DNA of 32,916 nucleotides from Flavobacterium lacus (GTDB lineage Bacteria; Bacteroidota; Bacteroidia; Flavobacteriales; Flavobacteriaceae), in NCBI RefSeq assembly GCF_003268815.1, contig NZ_QLSV01000019.1:1-32916 (forward strand), given 5' to 3'. The notes below the pieces were generated by a model. It had not been told where the DNA came from. It saw only the letters and a list, made by a program, of their open reading frames with translations, and did not search any database. Below are positions 18,246 through 26,826 of the stretch, one piece after another. The translations under genes were made by a program, and so were the position numbers. Position 1 is the first letter of the stretch. Each line of letters opens with the position of its first letter.

Positions 18246-19091
18246 TTATTGAAGATTTTTATTTGAATAAATTATTCTGTAATCAGGTTTCCATTTAGAT
18301 TCTGATATTCCTTCTGTTATTTTATTAAAACTTTTTTGATTCATATTAGAATCTTTTCCGTTACTTTCACTTTCATCATTTGAAGAATTTGTTTTTACAA
18401 ATCCTAAATCTTTATTTGATTCTAAAATAGTTTCCAATTTATATTTAGTTAAAGTGCTTTTTTGTTTTGGACAACAAACTAAGACTCTCCATGGTTGTGC
18501 GTGATTAGGGTGTAAATCATCAAAAGTAGGACTAATAAAATGACCTCGTGCATCTGTTTTTAAAGCATAATTTTCTATAATTTTTGGTTCTACCAAAGAA
18601 CATCCAAATTGACTTTCATTAAAAGATATAGAACAAAAATCTAATCCTCTGTAATCAAAATCCTCAACTCCATTGTATAATAAATAATAACTTTTGCAAC
18701 CAGTTAATCCTTCCAGAAGAGTAAGTTTTTCCCATTGATAATTTCGATTTCTAGGACTATAGCCATCTCTTAATGTTGTATAAGTTTTATTTAATTTTAA
18801 AACCTTGGATTGCAATGCATACCAAACATATTGATTTGGACTAATTTCTACAAACAAATCGATATCACTACCATATATTTCCTCTTTATAACCAGATTTG
18901 GCATAGACATCTAAACCAATTGTGTTACATTTTTTATGGAAATGTTTCAATTCGACTATAATTTTTTTTGTCAAACCTACTTCACTTTCGTCTATGTAAA
19001 CCATGTGAGCATAAATGATATCTCTCCATACTTTTATTGCTATATCATGGAATAAAAAACAACTATTACATAATGGATTAGAAACTCTCAT
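18246..19091 (-). CDS. Predicted PD-(D/E)XK-like nuclease (DUF6615-like)
   Basis: This 281-residue protein has a pattern of a nuclease-like fold in its first 100 residues: a helix with Glu47, then KEEIYGSDIDLFVE (Asp76, Asp78) and YALQSKVL (Gln94, Lys96), equivalent to E...D...QxK. A downstream YLLYNG segment also fits my memory of DUF6615, and that name is tentative. Two cysteines near the N-terminus (C8, C11) come before the domain. The C-terminus is Ser/Asn-rich and probably flexible. It begins 1 bp after hsdS and ends 2 bp before the GHKL gene, so the three are surely translated from one message. The proposed activity, DNA cleavage alongside the GHKL protein, is inference. Confidence 0.5.
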   Translation of the reverse strand: MRVSNPLCNSCFLFHDIAIKVWRDIIYAHMVYIDESEVGLTKKIIVELKHFHKKCNTIGLDVYAKSGYKEEIYGSDIDLFVEISPNQYVWYALQSKVLKLNKTYTTLRDGYSPRNRNYQWEKLTLLEGLTGCKSYYLLYNGVEDFDYRGLDFCSISFNESQFGCSLVEPKIIENYALKTDARGHFISPTFDDLHPNHAQPWRVLVCCPKQKSTLTKYKLETILESNKDLGFVKTNSSNDESESNGKDSNMNQKSFNKITEGISESKWKPDYRIIYSNKNLQ

Positions 19092-19092
19092 A

Positions 19093-20424
19093 CTAAATCA
19101 CTTTTACCTTCCCAGTCACAACCCCATCTATCAAACTCATTTTATACTCCTTCAACTTTTCTATTTCTTGCTCTTTTAACGTAATTAATGTGTCAATTTT
19201 AGATGATTGGGTTTCAATATAAGAAATGATTTGATTTTGTTCAGAGAAACTAGGCAATGGTAATCTCATTGACCTTAAATCATCTCTAGAAACTTTTAAC
19301 CTTAAAGTATTGTATTTCCCTTCTCCACGATCAATAGCAATTAAACCTTTACCCAGACTATACAAAACACCTTGAATTGTTTTACATCTGAATAAATATT
19401 CATAAAACTTCGTGTTGGAATAGTTTAGACGTCCATAATATGTATAATAAACAGGACTAACGCAACCAAAATAGTCCGAAACACCAACTGCTCCTACAAT
19501 CATATTCATACTATTAAACACTAAATCATCTTTGTGAGCTAACTTATACTGACTAAAATCATCTTTAAACCGGTCTAAATTTGTAGTTTTTTCAGCGTAC
19601 AATGTAACACCTTTGTCTATAGAAAGTGATAATATTTCTCTAGTCCTAATAGGAGCATTTTTCTCATTACGCTCAGTTAGAATGTTTTTAAGAGATTCAA
19701 CTTTCCAATGCTCTGGAATTTCCCCAATCCATTCCGCACCACTGTCTTTATATTTTACTGTTTTATCCAAACCTTTAGTAATGGCATTATGAATTATTAT
19801 TTGTTGCCGCTCTTTGAGAAGTTCTATTTGTTTTTGTTTGGTAGTAATGGCTTTGTCTATTTTTGTAGTTTTGTTGTCAAGGAAATTGGATATGACGATT
19901 TGTTCTTCTAAAGGTGGATTTAGAATGTAAAAATTATTTATACTCGAAATAGCAACTCCTCCAATCATTCCTGACATAGCAAGTTTAAATTGAGTTTGAA
20001 ATAAACTTCCTTTCAATGTATAATAAATAAATTTTGAATTTACATTGTTTATTGCTTTAACACAAGCTAACTTGTTTACAAAGCAAATATCTTGATTTAA
20101 AAAAGCAATTTTTCTTCCTGCACTTCCACCTTCAATGCATATTAATGAGGATTCATTGGGAGCAACTTTATACTTTGGTTCATTTTGTGGAATTCTTAAT
20201 CCATTTTCATAAGTAATATTAGAAGTCTCTAAATCGATATCTTTCGAAGAAATGTATGCAAAGTCATTTAAATTATCTGATTCAAATTTAGTTTTCTTAC
20301 TATCATTTAAACTATCTCCATTATAAATAGAAGATGAATATTTCAATTTCTTCAATTCCCAATGCTCAGGAATTTCACCTAACCATTCCAAACCACTGTT
20401 TTTATATTGGTCGTACTTTTTCAT
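19093..20424 (-). CDS. hsdS: Type I restriction system specificity subunit
   Basis: This 443-residue protein has two target-recognition half-domains, each opening with the typical HsdS phrase: GLEWLGEIPEHW (residues 11-22) and GAEWIGEIPEHW near 228-239. Each half ends in a coiled-coil spacer (KIDKAITTKQKQIELLKERQ in the first, KIDTLITLKEQEIEKLKEYK in the second), which sets the distance between the two DNA half-sites. Both recognition domains look intact and differ from each other, so a bipartite asymmetric site is expected. The recognition sequence cannot be read from this. The gene begins 1 bp after the hsdM stop. Confidence 0.95.
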   Translation of the reverse strand: MKKYDQYKNSGLEWLGEIPEHWELKKLKYSSSIYNGDSLNDSKKTKFESDNLNDFAYISSKDIDLETSNITYENGLRIPQNEPKYKVAPNESSLICIEGGSAGRKIAFLNQDICFVNKLACVKAINNVNSKFIYYTLKGSLFQTQFKLAMSGMIGGVAISSINNFYILNPPLEEQIVISNFLDNKTTKIDKAITTKQKQIELLKERQQIIIHNAITKGLDKTVKYKDSGAEWIGEIPEHWKVESLKNILTERNEKNAPIRTREILSLSIDKGVTLYAEKTTNLDRFKDDFSQYKLAHKDDLVFNSMNMIVGAVGVSDYFGCVSPVYYTYYGRLNYSNTKFYEYLFRCKTIQGVLYSLGKGLIAIDRGEGKYNTLRLKVSRDDLRSMRLPLPSFSEQNQIISYIETQSSKIDTLITLKEQEIEKLKEYKMSLIDGVVTGKVKVI

Positions 20425-20425
20425 C

Positions 20426-22792
20426 TTACCAATTTAAAATTTCAGCAATCAAGCCATCACTTTCTTTATCCAGTGCCAAAATATCCGAACTAACATCCTT
20501 TATTCCTCGCAACGGTTTGTGTTGGTAAAAATATTTGTTAAAGCTAATTTCATAACCTATTTTAGTAGCATCAAGGTTTATCCATGCTTCGTCCACATGT
20601 GGTTTCACTTCACGCAAAAAGTAGGTGTGTATATCTTCTTTTAGTGGTACATTTTCGGTATCGCGTAAATCGCTTTCAGTCTCATAGGTAATGTACCAGC
20701 CACGGGTGGCAGGTTCGCCTTTTTTAGCGGTTGGGTAATAGCCATAATCTGCCAATTCGTTTTCGGTACAATCTAAATGTTCTAAAACTTTATCAAGCTT
20801 ATCACCACTTAGTTTTACTGTGCCCTTAATTACTTTTTCGGCATCGGCATCGTACCAACTTACAGTATTTAAAATGGCGTTCTTTTCGGAAGCAGATAGT
20901 TTAATTTTTTGGTCTTTCAAGACAGCTTCCACTTTTTCAGTAAATACATTGAAATCAGTATAAACGGTTTCACCAATATGAGAATGTAATAACAATCCCA
21001 TCATCAATAAATTATGTTGTTTTTCCCAGACAGCAGTAGTAACTAAAGATTTACTTTGTTTAGCGTTGAGGTTGAGTTCCTGCTTTTCAGTCCAATCTAG
21101 CAAAGGTTTTTCATATACTTCAATACTATGATAAACGCTATCACCATAAGTGGCATAAGCATACACCATAGCTTCTTTTAGCGATTTGTCGTAACGCAAC
21201 TCTTCTAAACGTTCTTTTGTAAACTGAGCTTTCAAACGTTTAGGTCGTTCAATAGTAACTTTGTGATAGCCAAAGTCGCTATTGTCAAAAACTTTAGAAG
21301 CTATACCATCATTAGTAGTACGCTCAATGGCTTTTAAATCGGTATAGGTTGTTACAATTTCGGTAATGTGTTCTGGTGCAAACTCAGAGTTTTTGTTACC
21401 TAAAGCCTTACGTAGTTTACGATATAATTGAGCGGCATCAATCAATTGAACTTTGCCTTTTCGGTTAGCTGTTTTGTTGTTACTCAGTATCCAAATATAA
21501 GTTGTAATTCCAGTATTGTAAAACAAATTGTTAGGCATTTGCACGATGGCCTCCAACCAATCGTTTTCAATGATATAACGACGGATATTACTTTCGCCAC
21601 CGCCGGCATCACCGGTAAACAAACTACTTCCGTTGTGCACCGAAGCAATGCGTGTTCCGGTTGGACTTTGTGAAAGGGGTTTCATTTTACTGACCATTTC
21701 CATTAAAAACAACAATTGTCCGTCAGAAGAACGCGGAATGGCATCGGCATCTTCTTCTATTCCCCAATAGTTTTTTAATTTAATTTGAAAACGAGTATCA
21801 ATGACATCTTTTCCGTCTTTGATATATTTTTGTTCACTCGCCCAAGATTTTCCGTAGGGTGGATTGGAAAGCATAAAATCAAAAGTAGTTCCTGCAAATT
21901 CATCGGTAGAGAGTGTAGAACCCACACGAATATTTTCAGGGTTATTCCCTTTAATCATCATATCCGATTTACAAATCGCATAGGTTTCGTCATTGATTTC
22001 TTTACCATACAAATACACAGAAGAATTGATAGCTTTGATTTCTCCATCCGGATCAGTAATAAAATTTTGTGATTCGGTCAACATACCACCACTTCCGCAA
22101 GCAGGATCATAAATGGTCATAACGTGTGGTAAATTGTTTTTGATGGGGTCAAAAATGATGTGCGTCATCAAGTCAATTACTTCACGAGGAGTAAAGTGTT
22201 CTCCGGCTTCTTCGTTATTTTCTTCGTTAAACTTTCTGATTAATTCTTCAAAGACATAACCCATTCCTAAGTTGGAAAGAGCAGGTAATTTTCTGCCGTT
22301 GCTGTCCAATTTTTCAAATGGTGTTAAATTAATATCAGGCGAAGTGAATTTTTCTAACACATCCAATAGCACATCTTTGGCCGCCATGTGTCGAATTTGA
22401 CTTTTCAGTTTAAACTTTTCAATGATTTCTTTTACATTACCACTAAAGCCATTTAAATAATCTTCAAAATTAGCTTGCAATAATTGTTGACTGTTTGTGG
22501 CTGTATTGTGTAAACGTTGCAATGTCCATTCGCTCACATTATAAAAAACATACCCTGAAGCTTCACGTAATCCGTTTTCATCCCATTCAGTAAACTTTGC
22601 CTCATCCCGTTGAAATGCCAATTCCTCCATCACGGCATCTTTAGTAGGCTCCAGTAAAGCATCCAATCGTCTTAAAACCACCATCGGCAAAATGACATCA
22701 CGGTATTTCCCACGAACGTAAACATCTCGCAAGCAATCATCTGCTATTGACCAAATAAAAGAAACTAATTTATTATGTACGGCTTGATTCAT
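20426..22792 (-). CDS. hsdM: Type I restriction system, adenine-N6 methyltransferase subunit
   Basis: This is an N6-adenine methyltransferase of about 788 residues, longer than the usual 500-550 because of a C-terminal extension of about 250 residues. An HsdM N-terminal helical domain (WSIADDCLRDVY) is followed by the SAM-binding motif DPACGSGG and the catalytic motif NPPYG. I choose the ATG at 22792 (MNQAVHNK). A further in-frame ATG at 22831 lies inside the promoter at 22820-22850 and cannot be used from that promoter. The enzyme methylates the host site with HsdS and is required for HsdR cleavage. It is the first gene of the long leftward operon. Confidence 0.93.
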   Translation of the reverse strand: MNQAVHNKLVSFIWSIADDCLRDVYVRGKYRDVILPMVVLRRLDALLEPTKDAVMEELAFQRDEAKFTEWDENGLREASGYVFYNVSEWTLQRLHNTATNSQQLLQANFEDYLNGFSGNVKEIIEKFKLKSQIRHMAAKDVLLDVLEKFTSPDINLTPFEKLDSNGRKLPALSNLGMGYVFEELIRKFNEENNEEAGEHFTPREVIDLMTHIIFDPIKNNLPHVMTIYDPACGSGGMLTESQNFITDPDGEIKAINSSVYLYGKEINDETYAICKSDMMIKGNNPENIRVGSTLSTDEFAGTTFDFMLSNPPYGKSWASEQKYIKDGKDVIDTRFQIKLKNYWGIEEDADAIPRSSDGQLLFLMEMVSKMKPLSQSPTGTRIASVHNGSSLFTGDAGGGESNIRRYIIENDWLEAIVQMPNNLFYNTGITTYIWILSNNKTANRKGKVQLIDAAQLYRKLRKALGNKNSEFAPEHITEIVTTYTDLKAIERTTNDGIASKVFDNSDFGYHKVTIERPKRLKAQFTKERLEELRYDKSLKEAMVYAYATYGDSVYHSIEVYEKPLLDWTEKQELNLNAKQSKSLVTTAVWEKQHNLLMMGLLLHSHIGETVYTDFNVFTEKVEAVLKDQKIKLSASEKNAILNTVSWYDADAEKVIKGTVKLSGDKLDKVLEHLDCTENELADYGYYPTAKKGEPATRGWYITYETESDLRDTENVPLKEDIHTYFLREVKPHVDEAWINLDATKIGYEISFNKYFYQHKPLRGIKDVSSDILALDKESDGLIAEILNW

Positions 22793-22819
22793 TATTTTAT
22801 TTTGTGTTTTGTATTTGTT

Positions 22820-22850
22820 CAAACTTATCAAAAATTAATCACTTTAACAA
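22820..22850 (-). promoter_or_regulatory. Promoter of the hsdM operon
   Basis: On the minus strand, TTG (22848-22850), 20 bp, and TAAGTTTG (22820-22827) match the Bacteroidota consensus TTG-N17-23-TAnnTTTG. The transcript would begin near 22813 and give a leader of about 20 bases before the ATG at 22792. The palindrome TTACGG-GAAT-CCGTAA at 22902-22917 lies about 50 bp upstream of the -33 element and could be an operator. Confidence 0.7.
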
Positions 22851-22901
22851 TTAATAATGATTATAGGATTGGTAAAAATATAAAGTGTGAAATAAAATAT
22901 T

Positions 22902-22917
22902 TTACGGGAATCCGTAA
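22902..22917. promoter_or_regulatory. Palindrome upstream of the hsdM promoter
   Basis: TTACGG-GAAT-CCGTAA is a perfect 6-bp dyad in a gene-free stretch between the hsdM promoter and the terminator of the neighbouring gene. It may be a binding site for a regulator. Nothing in the window identifies the regulator. Confidence 0.35.
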
Positions 22918-22931
22918 TTAGATACATAATT

Positions 22932-22961
22932 AAAAAAACCGTATAGAGGTTTTACGGTTTT
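22932..22961 (-). terminator. Terminator of the secreted-protein gene
   Basis: AAAACCGTA (22935-22943) and TACGGTTTT (22953-22961) form a 9-bp stem with a 9-base loop. On the minus strand the stem runs into seven T residues (22938-22932). It lies 23 bp beyond the stop of the gene at 22984-24261 and isolates it from hsdM. Confidence 0.8.
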
Positions 22962-22983
22962 GTAAAGGAATTATATTTATATT

Positions 22984-24261
22984 TTAATTAATTAATTCAC
23001 CAAATAAGAAATTAGCACTAAGACCAACTAAATGAACATTTGAATTAAATGTATGTACTTCTTTCCATTGAATTTCAAAATTTATCTTTGGCTTTTTATC
23101 TTTATCTTTAAGGCTTATCGGAATCCCTAGTTTCCAATTAGTTTTTTTATATTCTCCAGCATTAAATTCCACTGCGGGACTAATACCGATGGTATTATTT
23201 AAGATAAAAAAAGCAGGTTCAATAGTTAGCGAAGGAGTTAAAAATTGTTTAAAAGAGGTAGTATATCCATCGTTAGTTTCAGTGACTACAACTATACCGT
23301 TGACACCAGTTGTAACCGACTGAAAAGGGGTAGTAGTTAAATTATCAACTATAACATTGTTGTTGTTTTTTAAGTTCAATCTAGATTTAAAGAAAATAGA
23401 ACAGCCCCATGAATACTCTCTCATATAATTTCCCGATAAAGTTGCATTAAAAGCATAGAAGTTTTTGTTTGAAAGTGGAATGTTAGCAACGTCATTTGTT
23501 GTTTTATATATGTTTTCTCCAAAAGGCACAAACACTTCGAGTGATAACCATTTATCACTTACAAAGCGATACATTTTATTTTTTTCAAGATAATCAATTT
23601 CTTCTTTTGCTAATTCTATATATAATTCATCATGTTTTTGTTTTAGGATGGTGTCTATTATAGCTAGATCTGAATCGAAGTTTTTTAAAGAGTTGTATTT
23701 TTTTACAATTTTATCTAAGTCATCTTTATTAAATTTATCAACTTTATCTTTATATTTTGTAAAAAGTAATTCTCTATTAGCTAAAATAGCCTTTTTTCTA
23801 TTTTTTTTATTTGATGAAGTGAAATTAATATTTCCACTAAAAATACGAGATATTTTAAATGTCGCACCAATATTGTTTTCCTGAAAATCTCCATCTTTGT
23901 AAACAGTTGCAAAGTTGTCTTTTGACTTAATTTTGGCACCAGCTGAAAAAACCCACGATAATTTTTTAGTTTCATTACCACAGCGTATATCAAAGTTAGC
24001 TCCAATGGACAACGATTTATCATTTGCATCGAGTGATGCATAAAACTTTTGTAGTGATAAATCGTTAGAACCTCCAAAGGCAGTTCCTACTTTGTTAGCA
24101 AAAAGAATATTTAGCATCTTATCATTAAATAGTAATGAATCTTTATTTTCATCAAGTTTAATGTCTTTTAAATATTTATATTTAGGTGACATAAGAATAT
24201 TTTGAGCAATACAAACATTTGAAAAAATTAATAATAGCAGTAATAATAATTTTGTCTTCAT
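22984..24261 (-). CDS. Secreted or outer-membrane protein of unknown function
   Basis: This 425-residue protein starts with a classic signal peptide (MKTK then a run of Leu, cleavage likely after NVCIAQ near residue 20). The rest alternates polar and hydrophobic residues in strand-like stretches, with a lysine-rich helical segment near residues 150-230 that includes a long charged coil (YKDKVDKFNKDDLDKIVKKY). The last residue stretch ends in strands (LVGLSANFLFGELIN), which fits an outer-membrane barrel, though it is not proven. The gene is set off by its own terminator from the restriction operon. I do not recognise the family and see no link to restriction beyond position. Confidence 0.6.
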   Translation of the reverse strand: MKTKLLLLLLLIFSNVCIAQNILMSPKYKYLKDIKLDENKDSLLFNDKMLNILFANKVGTAFGGSNDLSLQKFYASLDANDKSLSIGANFDIRCGNETKKLSWVFSAGAKIKSKDNFATVYKDGDFQENNIGATFKISRIFSGNINFTSSNKKNRKKAILANRELLFTKYKDKVDKFNKDDLDKIVKKYNSLKNFDSDLAIIDTILKQKHDELYIELAKEEIDYLEKNKMYRFVSDKWLSLEVFVPFGENIYKTTNDVANIPLSNKNFYAFNATLSGNYMREYSWGCSIFFKSRLNLKNNNNVIVDNLTTTPFQSVTTGVNGIVVVTETNDGYTTSFKQFLTPSLTIEPAFFILNNTIGISPAVEFNAGEYKKTNWKLGIPISLKDKDKKPKINFEIQWKEVHTFNSNVHLVGLSANFLFGELIN

Positions 24262-24736
24262 AAGTCAGTGATTTTAAGTTAAAGTTGATTTACAACAAAT
24301 CTCAAAATTTTATCCATACCAAAACATCCCTACAAATAGGTATTTTTCTCATAATCATAATCTTACAAGAAGATTTTAGTTATTAGGTCATGGTTAATGG
24401 GTTGATTGAACTTGTTGATTTAAGGAGGAAGTATTTTGTATGTTCAAGTAATCCATGCATTGCTTTTCACAATCTATGAAAATGCAGGTGGTAAAAAAGC
24501 ATCAAATTGAGATACAGCCAACGGGTTCTTGTTAAGCACAATGCTCTCTTTTAATGGTATTGCGATTGTGGGGCGCTGGTTGCTGCGAAGTCGGGGGACT
24601 TTGGAGGGGGGGGTTAACCCTCGACGGGTTTTGAACCCTTCGAGGGTTGTTGCTGACTTATTATTGGACGGGTTTGTGAACTGGTTCTTCGATTGAAGCG
24701 GAACTGTGCGGAGGACTTTGTCTTCGCGGCACTTTT
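24262..24736. other. 475-bp intergenic region with decayed repeats
   Basis: No gene is supported. It contains a variant of the dispersed palindrome (24616-24648), a degenerate GTC-GGGG-GAC hairpin near 24585-24605 and a run of eight G residues just before the palindrome. The region separates the secreted-protein gene from the small helix-turn-helix-like gene, both on the minus strand. Confidence 0.6.
24616..24648. repeat. Dispersed palindrome, diverged copy 5
   Basis: The left arm is AACCCTCGACGGGTT and the right arm AACCCTTCGAGGGTT, around a TTG spacer. One base of the left arm and one base of the spacer differ from the copy at 5-37, so the arms mismatch at one position. Confidence 0.85.
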
Positions 24737-24940
24737 TTACCCGACGATTAGCGGAATTACCTCTTCTGCTTTTAGGCCTGTGTATTGGCAAAACTCTTCG
24801 ATGGAAACCAGTTGGTGTTCCAATTTGTGGAAGTGTTTTTTGACTTCTAAAATCAAAAGTCTGGAGCTTCTGTAACTTTTACCAGTAATTCTTTGAACGT
24901 CTTTTGGGTATATGCAGACTCTTTTTTGTTCTGTTTTCAT
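24737..24940 (-). CDS. Small helix-turn-helix-like protein
   Basis: This 67-residue protein is basic at its N-terminus (MKTEQKRVCIYPKDVQRITG) and contains two short segments that look like recognition helices: KDVQRITGKSYRSSRLLI and SIEEFCQYTGLKAEEVIPLI. The family is widespread in Flavobacteriia as I remember it, without an assigned function; a DNA-binding or excisionase-like role is likely. I chose the ATG at 24940 rather than an in-frame one nine codons upstream because the stretch after it matches the conserved start. A good promoter lies at 25000-25030. It diverges from the lysis-like cassette and may control it. Confidence 0.5.
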   Translation of the reverse strand: MKTEQKRVCIYPKDVQRITGKSYRSSRLLILEVKKHFHKLEHQLVSIEEFCQYTGLKAEEVIPLIVG

Positions 24941-24999
24941 ATCCTTTTTAATGTGGCAATTTGGCAATTGGTTGCTGTGTCAATTGATTAATTGTCTGT

Positions 25000-25030
25000 C
25001 AAAAATAGGGTTTTTATTGTCAAAACGCAA
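25000..25030 (-). promoter_or_regulatory. Promoter of the small helix-turn-helix-like gene
   Basis: On the minus strand, TTG (25028-25030), 20 bp, then TATTTTTG (25000-25007), fit TTG-N20-TAnnTTTG. The leader would be about 50 bases to the ATG at 24940. Confidence 0.6.
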
Positions 25031-25224
25031 TGTAAAAGTAGTCAAAAAAGGTCGTTTTGGTCAAATTGATTCATCTAAGGTCACGGTGATTTTGAGCCTA
25101 ACAATTAATTCGTCAATATTTGCCTGTAAATCATTTCAAGATGCATCAAAAATGGGTTTATGCAGGCTGAAGGAATGGGCCTTTGAATCATTCCGCTATT
25201 TACACATTTTAAATTTTAGAAATT

Positions 25225-25980
25225 ATGGCAAGACAGAAAGGCATAATTAAATTAAAAGGTACTATCGGTGATATTACTTTTTATAAGTCGAGTGACGGGT
25301 ATTTAGCCCGCGAGAAAGGGGGACCGGATGCTAACCGCATTGCAACGGATCCTTCGTTTCAACGCACCAGAGAAAATGGTGCTGAATTTGGTAGAGCCGG
25401 AAAAGCCGGCAGAGTTTTACGAACCGCTTTGCGGGCTTTGCTTTTGAATTCCGCTGACGGTCGAATGGTCGGTCGATTGACCCAACGCATGGTGAAAGTT
25501 ATTCAAGCCGATGCGGTTAATGAAAGGGGTTTGCGGAATGTGATTGATGGCGAGGCTGAATTGTTGGTTGGATTTGAGTTTAACATTCGCGGTAAGCTAG
25601 GTACTAGTTTATATGCACCCTTTCAGACTGCGATTGATCGTGTAACCGGAGCAATGACTATTGACATCCCTTCCTTTATTCCGTTGAATATGGTTGTGGC
25701 TCCGAGTGGCACTACTCATTTTAAAATCATTTCCGGTGGAGCTGAGGTTGATTTTGAGGAGGAAACGTATGTGGCTGAAAATTCAGAAACAGCCATTTTA
25801 CCGTGGAGCTCTGTGCCAACCGCTGTGATTAACCATGTTAATATCGTGACTGCCAACAGTACAAAACCTTTGTTTTTGGCCCTTGGTATTGCGTTTTACC
25901 AAGAAGTCAATGGGCAAATGTATCCGTTGAAGAATGGTGCTTTTAATCCATTATCACTTGTTCAAGTAAGTGGATTGTAG
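25225..25980 (+). CDS. Conserved Bacteroidota hypothetical protein, first gene of a lysis-like cassette
   Basis: This 251-residue soluble protein has a basic N-terminus (MARQKGIIKLKGTIGDITFY) and a helical region (residues 40-95) rich in Arg, Ala and Gly. A beta-rich second half follows (about 100-251), containing a VTANSTKPLFLALGIAFYQEVNGQ stretch in broken form and ending in NPLSLVQVSGL. There is no signal peptide or membrane segment. I recall the family as common in Flavobacteriia and often next to DUF5675 genes; it has no known function. The arrangement with a peptidoglycan-enzyme-like gene and two holin-like genes would suit a structural or tail-like role, but nothing in the sequence proves that. 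Base composition is visibly richer in GC than that of the restriction operon. Confidence 0.75.
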   Translation: MARQKGIIKLKGTIGDITFYKSSDGYLAREKGGPDANRIATDPSFQRTRENGAEFGRAGKAGRVLRTALRALLLNSADGRMVGRLTQRMVKVIQADAVNERGLRNVIDGEAELLVGFEFNIRGKLGTSLYAPFQTAIDRVTGAMTIDIPSFIPLNMVVAPSGTTHFKIISGGAEVDFEEETYVAENSETAILPWSSVPTAVINHVNIVTANSTKPLFLALGIAFYQEVNGQMYPLKNGAFNPLSLVQVSGL

Positions 25981-26016
25981 TTTGGTGTTAGCCTTTGGAA
26001 ATCAGCCATTAGACGT

Positions 26017-26412
26017 ATGATTTTAGTTTTAACCAGAACTTATTTCCCCGACGGAACCAACGGGAAACTGGAATGCAATGGTGCATTTATTTGTTATACC
26101 ATTGAGTTGCCTTGGAAAGACAACCAAGTTGGTGTTTCCTGTATTCCGGAGGGGGAATATTTTATTCGTAAGCGATACAGTGCTAAATTCAAGTGGCATT
26201 TGGAAGTGATGGATGTGCCACAGCGAAAATACATTCTTTTTCATCCCGCTAACTATGCACTCAAAGAATTGCATGGTTGTATTGCACCGGTTTTAACGCT
26301 TTCCGGTTCCGGGGTTGGGTTACACTCGCGGCGTGCTTTTGAAAAGTTGAAAGCTGCGGTTTATCGAGCCTTGGATAACGGTGAACGTGTACAATTAATT
26401 ATTCACTCTTAA
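26017..26412 (+). CDS. DUF5675 family protein, L,D-transpeptidase-like
   Basis: This 131-residue protein begins LVLTRTYFPDGTNGKL and contains IPEGEY (near residue 45), FHPAN (near 86) and LHGCIAP (near 93), then SGVGLHSRRAF. The His-Gly-Cys with a downstream Ser/Ala-x-x-Ala-like helix recalls the catalytic ShGCIR motif of YkuD L,D-transpeptidases, so Cys in HGC may be the nucleophile. DUF5675 proteins are frequent in phages and phage-like loci. The gene lies 36 bp after the hypothetical gene and 10 bp before a holin-like gene, an order like that of phage lysis modules. A cell-wall-cleaving role is an inference from motif and context. Confidence 0.7.
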   Translation: MILVLTRTYFPDGTNGKLECNGAFICYTIELPWKDNQVGVSCIPEGEYFIRKRYSAKFKWHLEVMDVPQRKYILFHPANYALKELHGCIAPVLTLSGSGVGLHSRRAFEKLKAAVYRALDNGERVQLIIHS

Positions 26413-26422
26413 ATTTTTTATT

Positions 26423-26638
26423 ATGACAATTTTAGATCGAGCTAAAGCTCCTACCCCCAAATTTTTTAAAGTGCTTCGAACGATTGGGTTGGTTATAGCC
26501 GCGGTAGGCGGTACCCTTCTTACGGCACCTATTTCTTTGCCAGCGACCGTTGTTACGGTTGGCGGTTATTTGGCTGTTGCCGGTGGCGTTATGTCGGCGG
26601 TAAGTCAAGTAGCGAAAGAGGATTCACCAAAAGACTAA
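26423..26638 (+). CDS. Small holin-like membrane protein
   Basis: This 71-residue protein has two hydrophobic segments (about residues 18-38 and 42-63, rich in Gly, Ala and Val) and charged ends (KAPTPKFFK at the front, KEDSPKD at the back). It follows the DUF5675 gene by 10 bp and precedes a second small membrane gene by 4 bp. Size, topology and position fit a holin or spanin-like protein, but short membrane proteins cannot be assigned by sequence alone. Confidence 0.55.
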   Translation: MTILDRAKAPTPKFFKVLRTIGLVIAAVGGTLLTAPISLPATVVTVGGYLAVAGGVMSAVSQVAKEDSPKD

Positions 26639-26642
26639 GGTG

Positions 26643-26819
26643 ATGAATCATCCTCATTCTGTATCGATTGGTACAGCCGGAGGGACATTGCTAAGTATTG
26701 TGCCAGTTATCACGTCAACGGATGTTGTGAAAACGATTATTTTGGCCGCTATTGGAGCTGCGGTAAGTTGTTTGGTTTCGATGCTGATACGGTGTCTCTT
26801 TAAGAAGCAAAAAAAGTAA
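26643..26819 (+). CDS. Second small holin-like membrane protein, 58 residues
   Basis: This short frame reads MNHPHSVSIGTAGG, then a hydrophobic stretch (LLSIVPVITS and IILAAIGAAVSCLVSMLI) and ends in RCLFKKQKK, a strongly basic tail. Two membrane segments and a positive C-terminus are typical of class II holin-like proteins. It begins 4 bp after the preceding stop, with overlap-type coupling, and is followed by a strong terminator. It is short, but its place in a tight series makes it credible. Confidence 0.55.
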   Translation: MNHPHSVSIGTAGGTLLSIVPVITSTDVVKTIILAAIGAAVSCLVSMLIRCLFKKQKK

Positions 26820-26826
26820 ATTTTTT

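Noticed and set aside
22793..22831. Upstream ATG for hsdM
   Set aside because: It lies inside the predicted promoter; the ATG at 22792 starts the conserved N-terminus.
8845..22850. BREX, DISARM or Druantia system
   Set aside because: No PglZ, BrxC or Druantia-type helicase; the methylase, specificity and R subunits are plainly type I.
24474..24791. Open frame of 105 codons on the minus strand
   Set aside because: It runs through the palindrome and overlaps the 3' end of the small helix-turn-helix-like gene; composition is not protein-like.
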